Source: JBCCDY01 sp039030555
GTDB taxonomy: Bacteria; Bacteroidota; Bacteroidia; Cytophagales; Cyclobacteriaceae
Length of the DNA: 64,000 nt
Assembly: GCA_039030555.1 (NCBI GenBank)
Contig: JBCCDY010000004.1
Span: forward strand, 293,588-357,587
Reading direction: 5' to 3'
The stretch's first letter is position 1, and the number at the start of each line of letters is the position of its first letter. A model generated the notes under the pieces. The model made no database searches. It was not told the origin of the DNA and saw only the letters and a list, made by a program, of their open reading frames with translations. The translations under genes were made by a program, and so were the position numbers. Shown piece after piece: positions 29,301-36,901 of this stretch.

Positions 29301-29442
29301 AGTTCATACCATTAACCATAAATTCTTTGTCATCGACCAATAATTTCATGCCCTCTTGATTTTTCAAAACAGAGACTATGTTTTGAGCGAGGGAGATCTT
29401 AACAAAAACAGAAAAACAAATTAGTAGAAGTACTTTTCTCAT
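26308..29442 (-). CDS. Clan GH-A (GH2/GH72-like) hydrolase domain fused to an outer-membrane barrel
   Basis: A 1044-residue exported protein (signal ends near KISLAQ20). Residues 30-380 form a clan GH-A TIM barrel: NMGVNSVRIY at 82-91, acid/base Glu167 in LLGNENNYG, IDIFGTNMYRG at 236-246 and nucleophile Glu268 in LFTEFGAD. The layout recalls GH2 C-terminal barrels and GH72 glucanosyltransferases. From about residue 420 the sequence changes to long alternating amphipathic strands (FYFGVEAKPTENIRAEVSFN and so on) with aromatic turns to the end, like an outer-membrane beta-barrel. The last residues (RTYVRINVGK) lack the usual terminal aromatic. Substrate is probably beta-1,3-glucan by context. 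Its start lies after about 1.8 kb of decayed DNA, so it may have its own promoter. Confidence 0.8.
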   Translation of the reverse strand: MRKVLLLICFSVFVKISLAQNIVSVLKNQEGMKLLVDDKEFMVNGMNWDYFPIGTNFNYSLWNQPDDIVMAALDAEMALLQNMGVNSVRIYTGVPKKWITYIYENYGIYTMLNHAFGRYGLTIDGGWQANTDYADPRVKKLLMDELTQLVKEYKNTPGLLMYLLGNENNYGLFWEGAETEDIPVEQRKSTQKAIPMYKLFNEVTVAMKELDATHPVAICNGDLLFLDIIKEECKDIDIFGTNMYRGVSFTDAFTRVEEELNMPILFTEFGADAFNVINNAEDQESQAYYLKGNWKEIYENASGLGKAGNSIGGYTFQFSDGWWKYGQTTNLDVHDNNASWVNGGYDRDFTDGDNNMNEEWFGIAAKGPTDERGLYQLYPRAAYYMLKEAHQLDPYGEGVTLQSLNSYFENIQIASATIQARADKVALLSTAGGKLSVSHVRAEFSTFSTGGNLTTTPDSPDPNNFEFPDQQGFDNMESFYFGVEAKPTENIRAEVSFNVLGNVARNPIDQIFFENRGLTTTIVNSPNGPILLQDENRLQVYQASYSWNHEYFNLEGFYRTGHYHWGYEGDFFGLYPEANYGENLDIYNGLTPNGFEIEGKKAFKGLKLAFGRELWWAALPAVLLKYNRKIMGVDVTGIFHEDIADGGAVVTSGAVPQPRTRRLTLHLKKEMGNTSVELGGIWGGQPLVGREFQVVRGEEGAQEVLIDEIRNGDTWGGKVKLTHSTGPWNFYAQAASLGLVARGGADPTITFTGWRLKANDAGNQNNVAAGFTYNLGRLQIAPNFLLQRPMVDPIPGDAPAPARLRNILDDPFAVRESREMTAGELLLTFDLTPGTWFYDWDSDNREDAKLALSLGFIYRDLPTSQDAGIGILDTREVVAFPGAAPARNLWEIYSRIVTKLNPETQIITNIYGGPAQANGDSDRTIDRFGIETKAVYKKLKVLGELKFNDWGPYDFHRDFNLTFPEQYMLDVSTFVGQPDWFAAPNMEIGARLTWRSLNQFSPRYVPATAESGELINDAPPGFFDQFDNGNEWEIRTYVRINVGK

Positions 29443-29768
29443 AAGATTGATTTTGAAGTATTGGATAGTAAGAGACTTCTCCGAAGAGATATTTTAAATG
29501 ACCGGCATAAATTTCTGAAGCAAGTGCTTAAATCGCTTTTGTATGCTGATGACATCGACCTTATTTTACGCGATAACAACATAGATAAATTACTACAATA
29601 TACTTTGAATACCTCATCATTGGATTATTCTGAAACAACAGAGATTACAATTTTTCTAAATGCAATCGTTTCCATTTGATTAATTTCTAAAAAAGAGTTT
29701 AGATTTACTTAATAATTCTAAAAATTTTTAACAATTTAATTAATAAGTATCCTTGACTTCAAGAAAAG
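29443..29768. other. AT-rich upstream region of the GH-A/barrel gene
   Basis: About 330 bases without a convincing gene. A small plus-strand open frame at 29461-29679 has no start signal or family resemblance and is judged chance. The region should hold the minus-strand promoter for 29442-11665. From about 29770 rightwards the sequence becomes a copy of the regulator's upstream region. Confidence 0.45.
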
Positions 29769-29775
29769 GAACACA

Positions 29776-29814
29776 TCAACAATACATCAGACTTAAAAAC
29801 TACCTCAACAACAC
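29776..29814 (+). promoter_or_regulatory. Conserved direct repeat (relic copy), candidate operator
   Basis: TCAACAATAC at 29776-29785 and TCAACAACAC at 29805-29814 are 29 bases apart, and the second ends 35 bases before the relic ATG. The intact regulator has the same pair at the same spacing and distance (40161-40199). Confidence 0.5.
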
Positions 29815-29848
29815 TACTTCATTCTTACTCAAAAAACCTGTTTAAGTC

Positions 29849-30336
29849 ATGTTATAGCACATTTTTCAAATTCTTAAAATATTATTCGATTTTGTACCAG
29901 AAAAGCCAAATAAAAAAAGGTTTAAATCGTTTGCATACAGAATAATGTACTCTGTTATACCTTTAATAGTACTTATCGCGCATTTAGATTTGCACGGGCA
30001 AGAAAATAGAACTCAAAATTCCATTATCAAATATTTTTAGCATTGACGAATACGGAGGTAGGATGCAAAAATTAGTCTGTCTCTGAAGATAAGGATGGCT
30101 TTATTTACGTGGCCAATAATTTTGGATTGTTGGTGTTCGATGGTAGCCAATAGAGTAAAACAGAGGTCCCAAATAATACTAAGACACGTTCAATTTACGT
30201 AAGCAAATCAAATCGTAGAATATACATAGGTGGCCAGAGCAATATTGGCTATTCTGAGCCGGATAAATTAGACTATTTCCCGTTTCACTCACTCATTGAA
30301 TTAATTAGTATTAGATGATCTTTGGGGTATTATTAC
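29849..30336 (+). pseudogene. Decayed N-terminal copy of the propeller/LuxR-type regulator
   Basis: From the relic ATG at 29849 the DNA follows the intact gene at 40234-40730 almost base for base, but it is ruined. Codon 3 is TAG where the intact gene has TGG, further in-frame stops occur (for example TAG in place of TGG after GATGGTAGCCAA), and small insertions and deletions break the frame near 30006 and 30070. One block, 30089-30146, is identical over 58 bases to 40475-40532. Similarity fades near 30336, so only the first 165 or so codons of a 989-codon gene remain; the propeller remainder, Y_Y_Y and HTH parts are absent. Confidence 0.88.
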
Positions 30337-30439
30337 AAGTTTAATTCATGAATTTTCATCAGTATATAATATGCTTTGCCCTTAAACAGTTGGTACAAAC
30401 TTCGGGAACCTCTTGCTCAAAGATTAAACTGCTTTTTGT

Positions 30440-31130
30440 TCATATTATTCCCCTAAAATAGAATCTTATCGAAAAGCCATTCAGCATTCCCGCCATTACC
30501 TTTGTAAATAATGTGATGGTTTTTATCATCTACAAACCACTACATTTTTTCAGGAGTCCACTGCATGGCATAAGTATGAAAATTTTCATGGATATCATCT
30601 AATTTTACTGAATCCGATTTTTGCGTTCCATTCATATAATTAAACGCTTTGGTATGAATAGTACCGTAAATCATACTGATTGTAACCTACACTCCACTAT
30701 GTCAATCTCTCCGCTTTCCGGCCAACCATGCCCTGAAATTCTATTGGTAGGCAGTATCCAGATAGCTGGCCAGATACCTCTTCCTTCAGGTAATTTGGCT
30801 CTAATCTCAACCCGCCCATATTTTAAATCGAGTTTACCTTTTGTTATCAGTCTAGGCGACGTATAGTAAAGATTTTTAAAATCTTCCTTCCTGGTCTCAG
30901 CAATCAACTTACCTTGCTCTACCCTGGCATTGTCTTTATCTGTTAGCGTATAGTATAGTCTTAGAGTTCGTTATTACCCTGACCGCATTGTTGAGGGCAA
31001 TTATCTCCAACATCATATCTCTTTGTTTTTCGAGATGAGGAAGGCCATCATAATCAAACTCATCGGACCGTACCATTTTATTGAATTTACGTTCCTTCGA
31101 CTCAAGGAGAACAAGAGCTATCAAAAAGTA
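30440..31130 (-). pseudogene. Decayed GH16 laminarinase gene
   Basis: Translating the minus strand in shifting frames restores a GH16 enzyme in order: RSDEFDYDGLP near 31065, DVGDNCPQQCG and GNNEL near 30990, YTLTDKDNARVEQGKL near 30930, YGRVEIRAKLPEGRGIWPAI near 30800, then GEIDIVE with intact catalytic residues near 30700, and YAMQWTPEKM and GGNAEWLFD near 30550-30460. At least two frameshifts and several stops (a TAA after GNNEL, a TAG in place of Trp after TPEKM) make it inactive. It resembles classical 250-residue laminarinases and is not a copy of either intact GH16 in the locus. Confidence 0.85.
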
Positions 31131-31216
31131 AAAGCTAACTTAAGCAAACTGATCTTCACGCTATCAAGAGTGGTAAAGAAACCCTATACAAAGTAGAATA
31201 GGGTTTTATTTAATCT

Positions 31217-32899
31217 TTACTGATATACCCTTACGTAATCTACCTCAAATGTTTCTTCCATAAAAGCTGCGTCAATATCCCCACCAAAAGTACCTCCCAT
31301 GGCAAAATTGATTAGCAAGAAGAAATCATTATCGAAAGGGAAGGTTTCTTCATTGATTGTAGCTGGTGCATATCTAAAGTATTCAACATCATCTACATAA
31401 AAAATAACTTGATCTGATGTCCAATCCATAGAATATACTCGAAACTCGGATGTCGCATCCGAAATTATTGTACTACTGCCAATAGCGGTTCCCCCAAAAC
31501 CTGCCGGGGAATGAGTAGTACCAAAAATTCTATTGACTTGATTGCCTACATGCTCCATCACATCCAGTTCTCCCGCTGCAGGCCAGGGATTGGTATCTAC
31601 ATCCGCTCCTAACAACCAGGTTGCCACCCAGGTTCCGGCTTGTGCGGGAACTCGTGCGCGAAAATCAACCCTTCCTTCTGTAAATTCAAATTTATCTTGA
31701 GAGTTGATCCTGGCCGAAGTAAAGTCCCGATTATCAGAATCGCTTCCGAAGTTTTCTCGCAATGCCGTAATTTTCAATAAACCATCCTCAACAACGATAT
31801 TTTCCGGGCGGTCAGTATAAAACTGAGCTTCCTGGTTCCCCCATCCGGCACCTGCTGCCGTACCACTCCCTGTTCCTATATCAAAATTCCAAACCTCTAA
31901 ATCTAATTCGGTTCCTTCAAACTCATCTGAAAAAATTAAATTATCAGTATCGAATATTCGACCACCAGCAATGCCGTCTTCAGGAATAAACTGATGATAC
32001 CATGCTAAGCCACCATCGTCGGGAGAAGCACCATCTCTGGCGGCCTGATTTAGTCCGCGAACACTTAATATGCCATCTTCCGTTAAACTAGTAATATCAA
32101 TTTCCCATTGGGGAACGTTTGCGAAATAAGACAATGGACTAAATGATCCACCTCCCAAAATCAATGAAGGGCTGTTATCATTATTCAGGTCTAAAAAAGC
32201 AACTGCACTGGTTTCTAACTGAAGAAGATCATCTGCTTCCCTGCACTGATCGTCTCCACCGCCTTCTCCAGGAAATAATACACCTAATTGACCTCCGTTT
32301 ACAAAAGTTACTCCTTGCGTAATTAAGTTATACAATAGGTTACCTTCCGCATCAGTACTAAATTCAAGAACATCGTCATATAAGCAATCCGCCAGTTGAT
32401 TAGGCATCGCTGCAAAAAAACCAGGAAAATCTGTATCAGGAGATCCGACTCCAAAATGACCTCCAACAGTTTGATTCCAAATCCATCTTCTATTACTGTT
32501 GGTTAAACCGCCTGCTAAGAAATTAACTAAAACAGGATCGTTAACTAAGTCGATGAATATATTTATTTCCTCATTAACAGTCGAGCTTAGTCCTCCAGTG
32601 CTAAAGCCTACTATTAAAGCATCAAAACTTAGATTCCCAGCACCGTTATATTGATGGACTACAGTCTCTCCAGATGCAGCTGAAATTATGTTTCCATCTC
32701 CTGTTCTTACCTCAAAAAATAAGACATTATTTCCGGAAGGGGTAAATGAAACCAATCCTGTGCTATCGGTTGTGTCTATTACTACTGTCAAATCTGTTGG
32801 TGCAAGTGGTGATGTAAGTGTTTCAACTCCATCATCACATGCTATAAAAGCTAAACCTGAAAGCAGTGTTGTGAATAAGACGTTTATTAAGTTTTTCAT
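31217..32899 (-). CDS. GH16 beta-1,3-glucanase lipoprotein with N-terminal binding modules
   Basis: A 560-residue lipoprotein (Cys21 in GLAFIACDD). Residues 35-110 are a small Ig/SusE-like domain, about 110-320 a beta-rich region beginning FLAGGLTNSNRRWIWNQ that may be a glycan-binding or PKD-linked module, and 326-560 a GH16 domain. The catalytic GELDVMEHVG gives Glu444 nucleophile, Asp446 and Glu449 acid/base. The GH16 part is close to the protein at 11665 (shared RIFGTTHSPAGFGG and NEETFPFDNDFFLLINFAMGGTFGG halves), so one arose from the other by duplication. Position right after SusCD and a binding lipoprotein suggests the principal surface endo-glucanase. Confidence 0.9.
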   Translation of the reverse strand: MKNLINVLFTTLLSGLAFIACDDGVETLTSPLAPTDLTVVIDTTDSTGLVSFTPSGNNVLFFEVRTGDGNIISAASGETVVHQYNGAGNLSFDALIVGFSTGGLSSTVNEEINIFIDLVNDPVLVNFLAGGLTNSNRRWIWNQTVGGHFGVGSPDTDFPGFFAAMPNQLADCLYDDVLEFSTDAEGNLLYNLITQGVTFVNGGQLGVLFPGEGGGDDQCREADDLLQLETSAVAFLDLNNDNSPSLILGGGSFSPLSYFANVPQWEIDITSLTEDGILSVRGLNQAARDGASPDDGGLAWYHQFIPEDGIAGGRIFDTDNLIFSDEFEGTELDLEVWNFDIGTGSGTAAGAGWGNQEAQFYTDRPENIVVEDGLLKITALRENFGSDSDNRDFTSARINSQDKFEFTEGRVDFRARVPAQAGTWVATWLLGADVDTNPWPAAGELDVMEHVGNQVNRIFGTTHSPAGFGGTAIGSSTIISDATSEFRVYSMDWTSDQVIFYVDDVEYFRYAPATINEETFPFDNDFFLLINFAMGGTFGGDIDAAFMEETFEVDYVRVYQ

Positions 32900-32941
32900 A
32901 ATACGAACTATAATTTCTTTATTATTTATACTCTAAGAATT

Positions 32942-35401
32942 CTATTCAACTAACACTAAAGACACATTATCAATATTGACTACGCCAATTTCTGCACCAT
33001 TGTCAAATAATACTCTCGCATTATTTGCTCCAAAACCGTCTGCTGTTAAGGTAAGTGTGAAATTTTGTATCTCGGTTGATAAATTCACTGCCACTGAGTT
33101 ATTCGAAAAATCACCATCACTCAATCCGATACCTGCGATTATACTTCTGGATACATTAGACCAAGCATTGAAAGTTAGTGTATAAGTTTCACCTTGTGCT
33201 ATTTGTACAGTCTGACTCATATTAACATCAAATGGGGCACCAGCGGCTTGAACATCAACAGAATAAAAACTATTACCATCTTCCATTGCTATTGGCACGG
33301 GGTCAGTTCCAGTTCCAATAGTCCAAGGTACTGCACCATCTTCAAAGTTACCATTGCTCAATAGGCCGTCATTGAATAATAGCAATGAAACATCATCTAT
33401 ATTCACCATTCCACTTTCTCCGTTAAGGTCAAATAAAACACGGGCATTAGGAGCACCGAAACCATTCGCTGGAAGTATTAATGTAAATGTTTGTGATTCC
33501 GTACTAAGATTTACTGTTTCTGTATTATTAGAAAAATCTCCATCACTCAAACCTATTCCTGCAGTTATACCTCTTGATACATCAGAGAACGCAGTAAAAG
33601 TTAGGATGTAAGTTGATCCATTAATTATTTCTACCATTTGACTAAGATTTACCAAAAATGGTTGATCTGGATTGGGGCTATCAACATTTACAGAATAAAA
33701 AGTATTTCCACCATCAGTCGTTAGTAAGCCAGGATCAATACCATTTTCTACCCCTGCTAACCATGGCTCAGCACCATTTTCGAAATCTCCATTAGTCAAT
33801 AATTCAATTGGCCCAAGCTCTGGTTCTGGGTCAGGCATTGGTGGAGCACCTCCACCATTACTGAATTCGAAATTATCAAAGAGATAATTTGTACCATCTC
33901 CCATATTTCCATCATCAAAAAACAAAATGAGCTCATTTAAATTTTGGTCTAAATCAACACCAGCAAAATCAAAAAATAATTCTTCCCATTGCCCGCCTAA
34001 TGTATTTGTTATAGTAACATCAAATCCGGTATTAAAATCAGATGCATCTTGAGCCCGTAATCTTATAGGCACTCCTGCCCTTGGAGAAAAAACATCAACT
34101 GTTAAAAATTGTAATCCGCTAAAATCAATATTTTGAGCAAATCTTATTCCAACGCCGGCTGTAGCTGATGCCCCATTTCCCTTAATAACGGTACCTACAT
34201 TTTCACTTCTATTAATCCCGGAAGGAAAAGGATTAGCAATAACTCCTTCTTCAATAGTTCCACCGAATGCAAATAACTCAACGGGGATAGTATCCGCTTC
34301 AAAACCTTCAGGTAACATAGCTGTGGGTGCAACCTGTGGTACTATATTATCAAAAAGGAATGCTGCACCAGAACCCGTATTTTCGGTATCAAAAACAATA
34401 GTAATTCTCTGAAATTCTGTTTCTGTGGTGATCTCACCCCTGAAATCAAAAAGTAATTCTTGCCATTCATCTACCACGGTGCTTAAGGCATCTACTTCAA
34501 TAGCATCAATAGAACTACCTCCAGCCGGTTCCAATCTCAATACAATTGAAGCACTATCAACCGGAATATTTACGCTAATAGCGATTTGATTGAACACATT
34601 AAAATTAATTGGTTCATCCAACTCAAGAAAGGATCCTGCGGAAGCCGTAGAACCTTCGGATTTGATTGTTCTCGCTACGGTAGTACTCTGGTTAGTTCCA
34701 TCACTGGCAGGATTCGAAATAATTTCGGTAAAAGCTCCCTCGAAACCTGTGAACATAGGACGGGTTGATTCAAAACCCAAAGGCAATACAACATTCTGCC
34801 GTACCGTAACCGTTGAAGTATCTCTTGTACTTGCGGCACCTGAACTTCTGGCCACAGTCACAATCTGAAATTCTCCTTCATTCGGAAAAACACCTTCCGC
34901 GGATTCGCCAGGAGCAATAGTTACCGCTTCAACAGTGTCCGCAATTCCGAAGAAAACATCAAAAGCAGCCACTCCGGTTGCCGATGGTGTTACAATAGTC
35001 CTAAGATCCTGAGTCTGAATATCTACTGCGAGATTTTCAGGAGGATCGAATGAAATCATAATGTCTTCCGTTATACTAGCCGTTCCGCCTGAAACACTTA
35101 CAGCAGTAATTGTTGCCATAAATGTACCTTCACCATATACGTTAGAGGCAGACTCACCTATAGGTACTTCTGTAGGCTCTTCATTTTCTTCATCGCCAAA
35201 TAATATTTGAAAGCCTGCGGCACCTTGTGCGAAAGGCTCTATTGTTACAGTTCCTGAATTATCACTAGAAAATGTAACAATAGCTTCAATATTTGTAGGT
35301 ATAGTCTCATTAATCGATGTTAATCCATCATCATCTATACAAGAAGAGATAATAATCGAAAACGAAATAAAAAGAATTAGTATTCTGACTATATTTTTCA
35401 T
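32942..35401 (-). CDS. Surface glycan-binding lipoprotein with tandem CBM4/9-like domains
   Basis: An 819-residue lipoprotein (lipobox near Cys21, SIIISSCIDDD). Domain order: two Ig/PKD-like domains (about 28-112 and 118-208), two jelly-roll modules of CBM type (about 213-365 and 370-525, each with WQELLFDF/WEELFFDFAG and a FLFDNI or YLFDNF end), then two closely similar CBM4/9-like domains (about 535-675 and 678-819) starting LLTNGDFENGAEPW and LLSNGNFEDGAVPW and ending VNIDDVSL/VNIDNVSL. No catalytic residues. Third gene after susC and susD, the usual place for the surface glycan-binding protein that captures polysaccharide for the importer. Confidence 0.85.
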   Translation of the reverse strand: MKNIVRILILFISFSIIISSCIDDDGLTSINETIPTNIEAIVTFSSDNSGTVTIEPFAQGAAGFQILFGDEENEEPTEVPIGESASNVYGEGTFMATITAVSVSGGTASITEDIMISFDPPENLAVDIQTQDLRTIVTPSATGVAAFDVFFGIADTVEAVTIAPGESAEGVFPNEGEFQIVTVARSSGAASTRDTSTVTVRQNVVLPLGFESTRPMFTGFEGAFTEIISNPASDGTNQSTTVARTIKSEGSTASAGSFLELDEPINFNVFNQIAISVNIPVDSASIVLRLEPAGGSSIDAIEVDALSTVVDEWQELLFDFRGEITTETEFQRITIVFDTENTGSGAAFLFDNIVPQVAPTAMLPEGFEADTIPVELFAFGGTIEEGVIANPFPSGINRSENVGTVIKGNGASATAGVGIRFAQNIDFSGLQFLTVDVFSPRAGVPIRLRAQDASDFNTGFDVTITNTLGGQWEELFFDFAGVDLDQNLNELILFFDDGNMGDGTNYLFDNFEFSNGGGAPPMPDPEPELGPIELLTNGDFENGAEPWLAGVENGIDPGLLTTDGGNTFYSVNVDSPNPDQPFLVNLSQMVEIINGSTYILTFTAFSDVSRGITAGIGLSDGDFSNNTETVNLSTESQTFTLILPANGFGAPNARVLFDLNGESGMVNIDDVSLLLFNDGLLSNGNFEDGAVPWTIGTGTDPVPIAMEDGNSFYSVDVQAAGAPFDVNMSQTVQIAQGETYTLTFNAWSNVSRSIIAGIGLSDGDFSNNSVAVNLSTEIQNFTLTLTADGFGANNARVLFDNGAEIGVVNIDNVSLVLVE

Positions 35402-35419
35402 AATTATTTATTGTCGATT

Positions 35420-36901
35420 TTAATAGCCTTCATTTTGAGGCCAGATATTTCCTACCAGTTGTATCTCAATTGAGGGTATCGGGAATAGTTCATTGGTACC
35501 CGGAGTAAACCCTTCAATTTCATTGGCTGCCTCTCCTATTCTTACCAAGTCGAAAAATCGGTGCCCCTCTCCTGCCAACTCTACCCTTCTTTCCTGGAAT
35601 ATGGCATCAGTAAGTGCCTGACCTGATACGCTTAATTCATTCAATCCAGCTCTATCTCTGACTTGGTTAACCAATTGTAATGCCCGTGCATCGTCGATAC
35701 CTCCTCTATTAAATGCTTCGGCTAACATAAGCAAGACATCAGAATACCTGATTTGCCTAATGTTGTTTGGGTAGGTTAAATTAACATCGGACTCACCTGC
35801 ATCTCCTTGTCTTGGAATGTATTTATTCTGAAAAAAGCCCGTATGATCGAAACCCTCAATAAACTCAACTTCTGGGTTATCAATTGCAAACTGGTCAATA
35901 TCGAGTATAGTAGGTTCTAAACGTAAATCCCCTTCTTCAAAGGCATCGACCAACTCTTGTCGAGGTATATTAAAACTGAATCCACTTTCATACACAGGGC
36001 CTGAATACCCTCTTATTCCACTAAAACCAACCATAACATTACCCTCGCTACATTGGATACAATTGAAATCCGCACCTTCAATATTGGTGTATTGAATTTC
36101 AAAAACAGACTCAGAACCATTTTCCCCTGAGGTTAGGAAGATCGTGGAGTAATCCTCAACCAATTCAAAGGCGTTGGAAGCGATAACTGTTTCCAATGCT
36201 GATATAGCTTCCGGAAATTCTTCCTGATACAAATGAACTTTACCTAATAATGCTAAGGCCGCATTTTGAGTGGCCCTGCCTAATTGACTTTGCGAATTGG
36301 GTAGGTTTTCGATAGCAAAAGTCAGGTCAGCCTCAATTTGTGCAAAGTTATCTTCAGCAGTTAATCTTAAAAAATTAGAAGCTTCCCCAAATAAGACCCG
36401 CTGATCGAGCGGCATAGGGACACCTCCAAAAAACTTTACTAGCTGAAAGTAGTAAAATGCCCTTAGAAAAGCAGTTTCCGCCAGGATTTGTGTTTTCCCT
36501 TCGAAATCAATGTTATCCTGAAATTCAAAAATGAAGTTACATCGATTAATACCTGCGTAAGTCCATGTCCATATGTTTCTCAGTTGATCATTAACCGGAG
36601 TATGCGTCATTAAATTAATCTGCTGCCAGGCAACAACATCACTAGCGCTCTCTCCTCCGGCCTCAACATTATCCGATGCTATCTCAGCTGTGATTGTAGT
36701 AATGTAGCCTACCGCCCCCAACAAATCATAGGCCCCGATTAAAGCTAAGTCAAAATCTTCCTCAGAATTGAAAAATGTTTCAGAATTGATACTAAATGGG
36801 AGTTCATTATCTAAAAAATCTTCCTCGCAACTATTTGAGAATAGAAGGAAAGGAATCAAGAACAAAATATATAGTTTATTTGATTTCATTTCTTTTTGCA
36901 T
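35420..36901 (-). CDS. susD: SusD/RagB-type glycan-binding lipoprotein
   Basis: A 493-residue SusD homologue: lipoprotein signal (LFSNSCEEDFLD), an N-terminal NSETFFNSEEDFDLALIGAYD helix, TPR-like helices (ETAFLRAFYYFQLVKFFGG near 133-151) and the C-terminal NPLR-type region with IRQIRYSDVLLMLAEAFNR and RRVELAGEGHRFFDLVR. These are the standard marks of the lid that closes the SusC barrel at the outer face. Its first ATG shares one base with the susC stop (TAATG), so the two are translationally coupled; another ATG four codons later gives a neater signal. Specific for laminarin-type glucan by context. Confidence 0.95.
   Translation of the reverse strand: MQKEMKSNKLYILFLIPFLLFSNSCEEDFLDNELPFSINSETFFNSEEDFDLALIGAYDLLGAVGYITTITAEIASDNVEAGGESASDVVAWQQINLMTHTPVNDQLRNIWTWTYAGINRCNFIFEFQDNIDFEGKTQILAETAFLRAFYYFQLVKFFGGVPMPLDQRVLFGEASNFLRLTAEDNFAQIEADLTFAIENLPNSQSQLGRATQNAALALLGKVHLYQEEFPEAISALETVIASNAFELVEDYSTIFLTSGENGSESVFEIQYTNIEGADFNCIQCSEGNVMVGFSGIRGYSGPVYESGFSFNIPRQELVDAFEEGDLRLEPTILDIDQFAIDNPEVEFIEGFDHTGFFQNKYIPRQGDAGESDVNLTYPNNIRQIRYSDVLLMLAEAFNRGGIDDARALQLVNQVRDRAGLNELSVSGQALTDAIFQERRVELAGEGHRFFDLVRIGEAANEIEGFTPGTNELFPIPSIEIQLVGNIWPQNEGY

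Noticed and set aside
29461..29679. Plus-strand open frame of 72 codons upstream of the GH-A/barrel gene
   Set aside because: No family resemblance, no ribosome-binding sequence, and it lies in AT-rich promoter DNA next to decayed sequence.
30621..30866. Plus-strand open frame inside the dead GH16 gene
   Set aside because: It is the antisense of a GH16 relic whose minus-strand translation restores clear family motifs.
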